64,000 nt of DNA from Bacteroidota bacterium. Its GTDB lineage: Bacteria > Bacteroidota > Bacteroidia > Bacteroidales > F082. Location: the NCBI GenBank assembly GCA_018830105.1, contig JAHJTC010000011.1, positions 1-64,000 of the forward strand, given 5' to 3'. The position numbers and the translations under genes were made by a program. Positions 63,878 to 64,000 of this stretch are shown piece after piece (the first letter of the stretch is position 1; every line of letters starts with the position of its first letter). The notes beneath the pieces are model-generated. The model searched no databases, was not told where the DNA came from, and worked only from the letters and a program-made list of their open reading frames with translations.

Positions 63878-64000
63878 TGCCCATATTCAGGCACAGCAAT
63901 TACTTGGTAATTGTGGGTTAGATGAAATTACTGACCTGGAAATGGACTTATTTGTTGCAGGGATTGATGCTATGCTACTTGAAGAAGAACTGAAAAATTG
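63861..64000 (+). CDS. Partial gene running off the right edge
   Basis: The first 46 residues (MTRATNAHIQAQQLLGNCGL, then DEITDLEMDLFVAGIDAM) begin at the ATG at 63861 and continue past the window. The opening resembles the start of ImmA/IrrE-type metallopeptidases, but the HEXXH region is not included, so the family is unproven. It overlaps the preceding gene by 17 bp and completes the visible part of a three-gene operon. Confidence 0.55.
   Translation, partial: MTRATNAHIQAQQLLGNCGLDEITDLEMDLFVAGIDAMLLEEELKN

Overview
The window looks like a chromosome segment of a member of the Bacteroidota, most likely an anaerobic or facultative one. The evidence is a MurF-Alr fusion, a GH97 enzyme, a type IX-secreted subtilisin with a C-terminal sorting domain, PPi-type phosphofructokinase, aldehyde:ferredoxin oxidoreductase, DUF6266 and RhuM proteins, and many promoters of the Bacteroidota form (TAnnTTTG at -7) with few strong Shine-Dalgarno sites. 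The species is not identified.

Layout. (1) 1-14.6 kb is a type I-B-like CRISPR-Cas locus transcribed right to left: cas6, cas5, cas3, cas8-like and cas7, then cas4, cas1 and cas2, an AT-rich leader, and an array that runs off the left edge. The locus is broken up by foreign material. An AbiE-type toxin-antitoxin pair, three paralogous Cys-containing proteins, a Y1 transposase flanked by 25-bp hairpin repeats and a four-copy ~175-bp repeat lie between the effector and adaptation modules. A four-helix-bundle gene bracketed by short repeats sits between cas1 and cas2, and a transposase fragment sits between cas6 and cas5. (2) 14.8-16.6 kb has two paralogous HTH proteins and a gene-poor stretch with more hairpin repeats. 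(3) 16.6-52.8 kb is mostly housekeeping: ABC-F factor; a MMPL transporter/RfbA/polyprenyl synthase operon; sugar and amino-acid metabolism (PFP, FBPase, aspartokinase, D-3-PGDH-like); envelope genes (WaaA, MurF-Alr, an outer-membrane protein); peptidases; GH97; a ParE-type toxin-antitoxin pair; PdxA; and a tungsten-type aldehyde oxidoreductase with its ferredoxin. (4) 53.1-64 kb is a defence island: RhuM, a PfkB-like kinase beside a gene cut by a miniature element, a type II restriction-modification system with a controller protein, a CBASS operon, and the start of a sigma-factor-like module behind a striking nested inverted repeat.

The CBASS operon is the most interesting system. Reading leftward it encodes a DUF2188 protein, a two-TM NUDIX effector, a cGAS/DncV-like nucleotidyltransferase ending in Gly-Gly, a stand-alone E2-like protein with a single Cys, and a second nucleotidyltransferase with its own two N-terminal membrane segments. 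The last four genes overlap by 1-4 bases, so they are very probably co-translated. Two intact nucleotidyltransferase active sites in one operon, one of them membrane-anchored, is not the standard CBASS layout as I know it.

A second theme is a family of 13-nt hairpins in the CRISPR region. In several unrelated contexts they share the form G-NNN-C-GTA-G-NNN-C, with different but complementary stems, which suggests one structure-recognising process.
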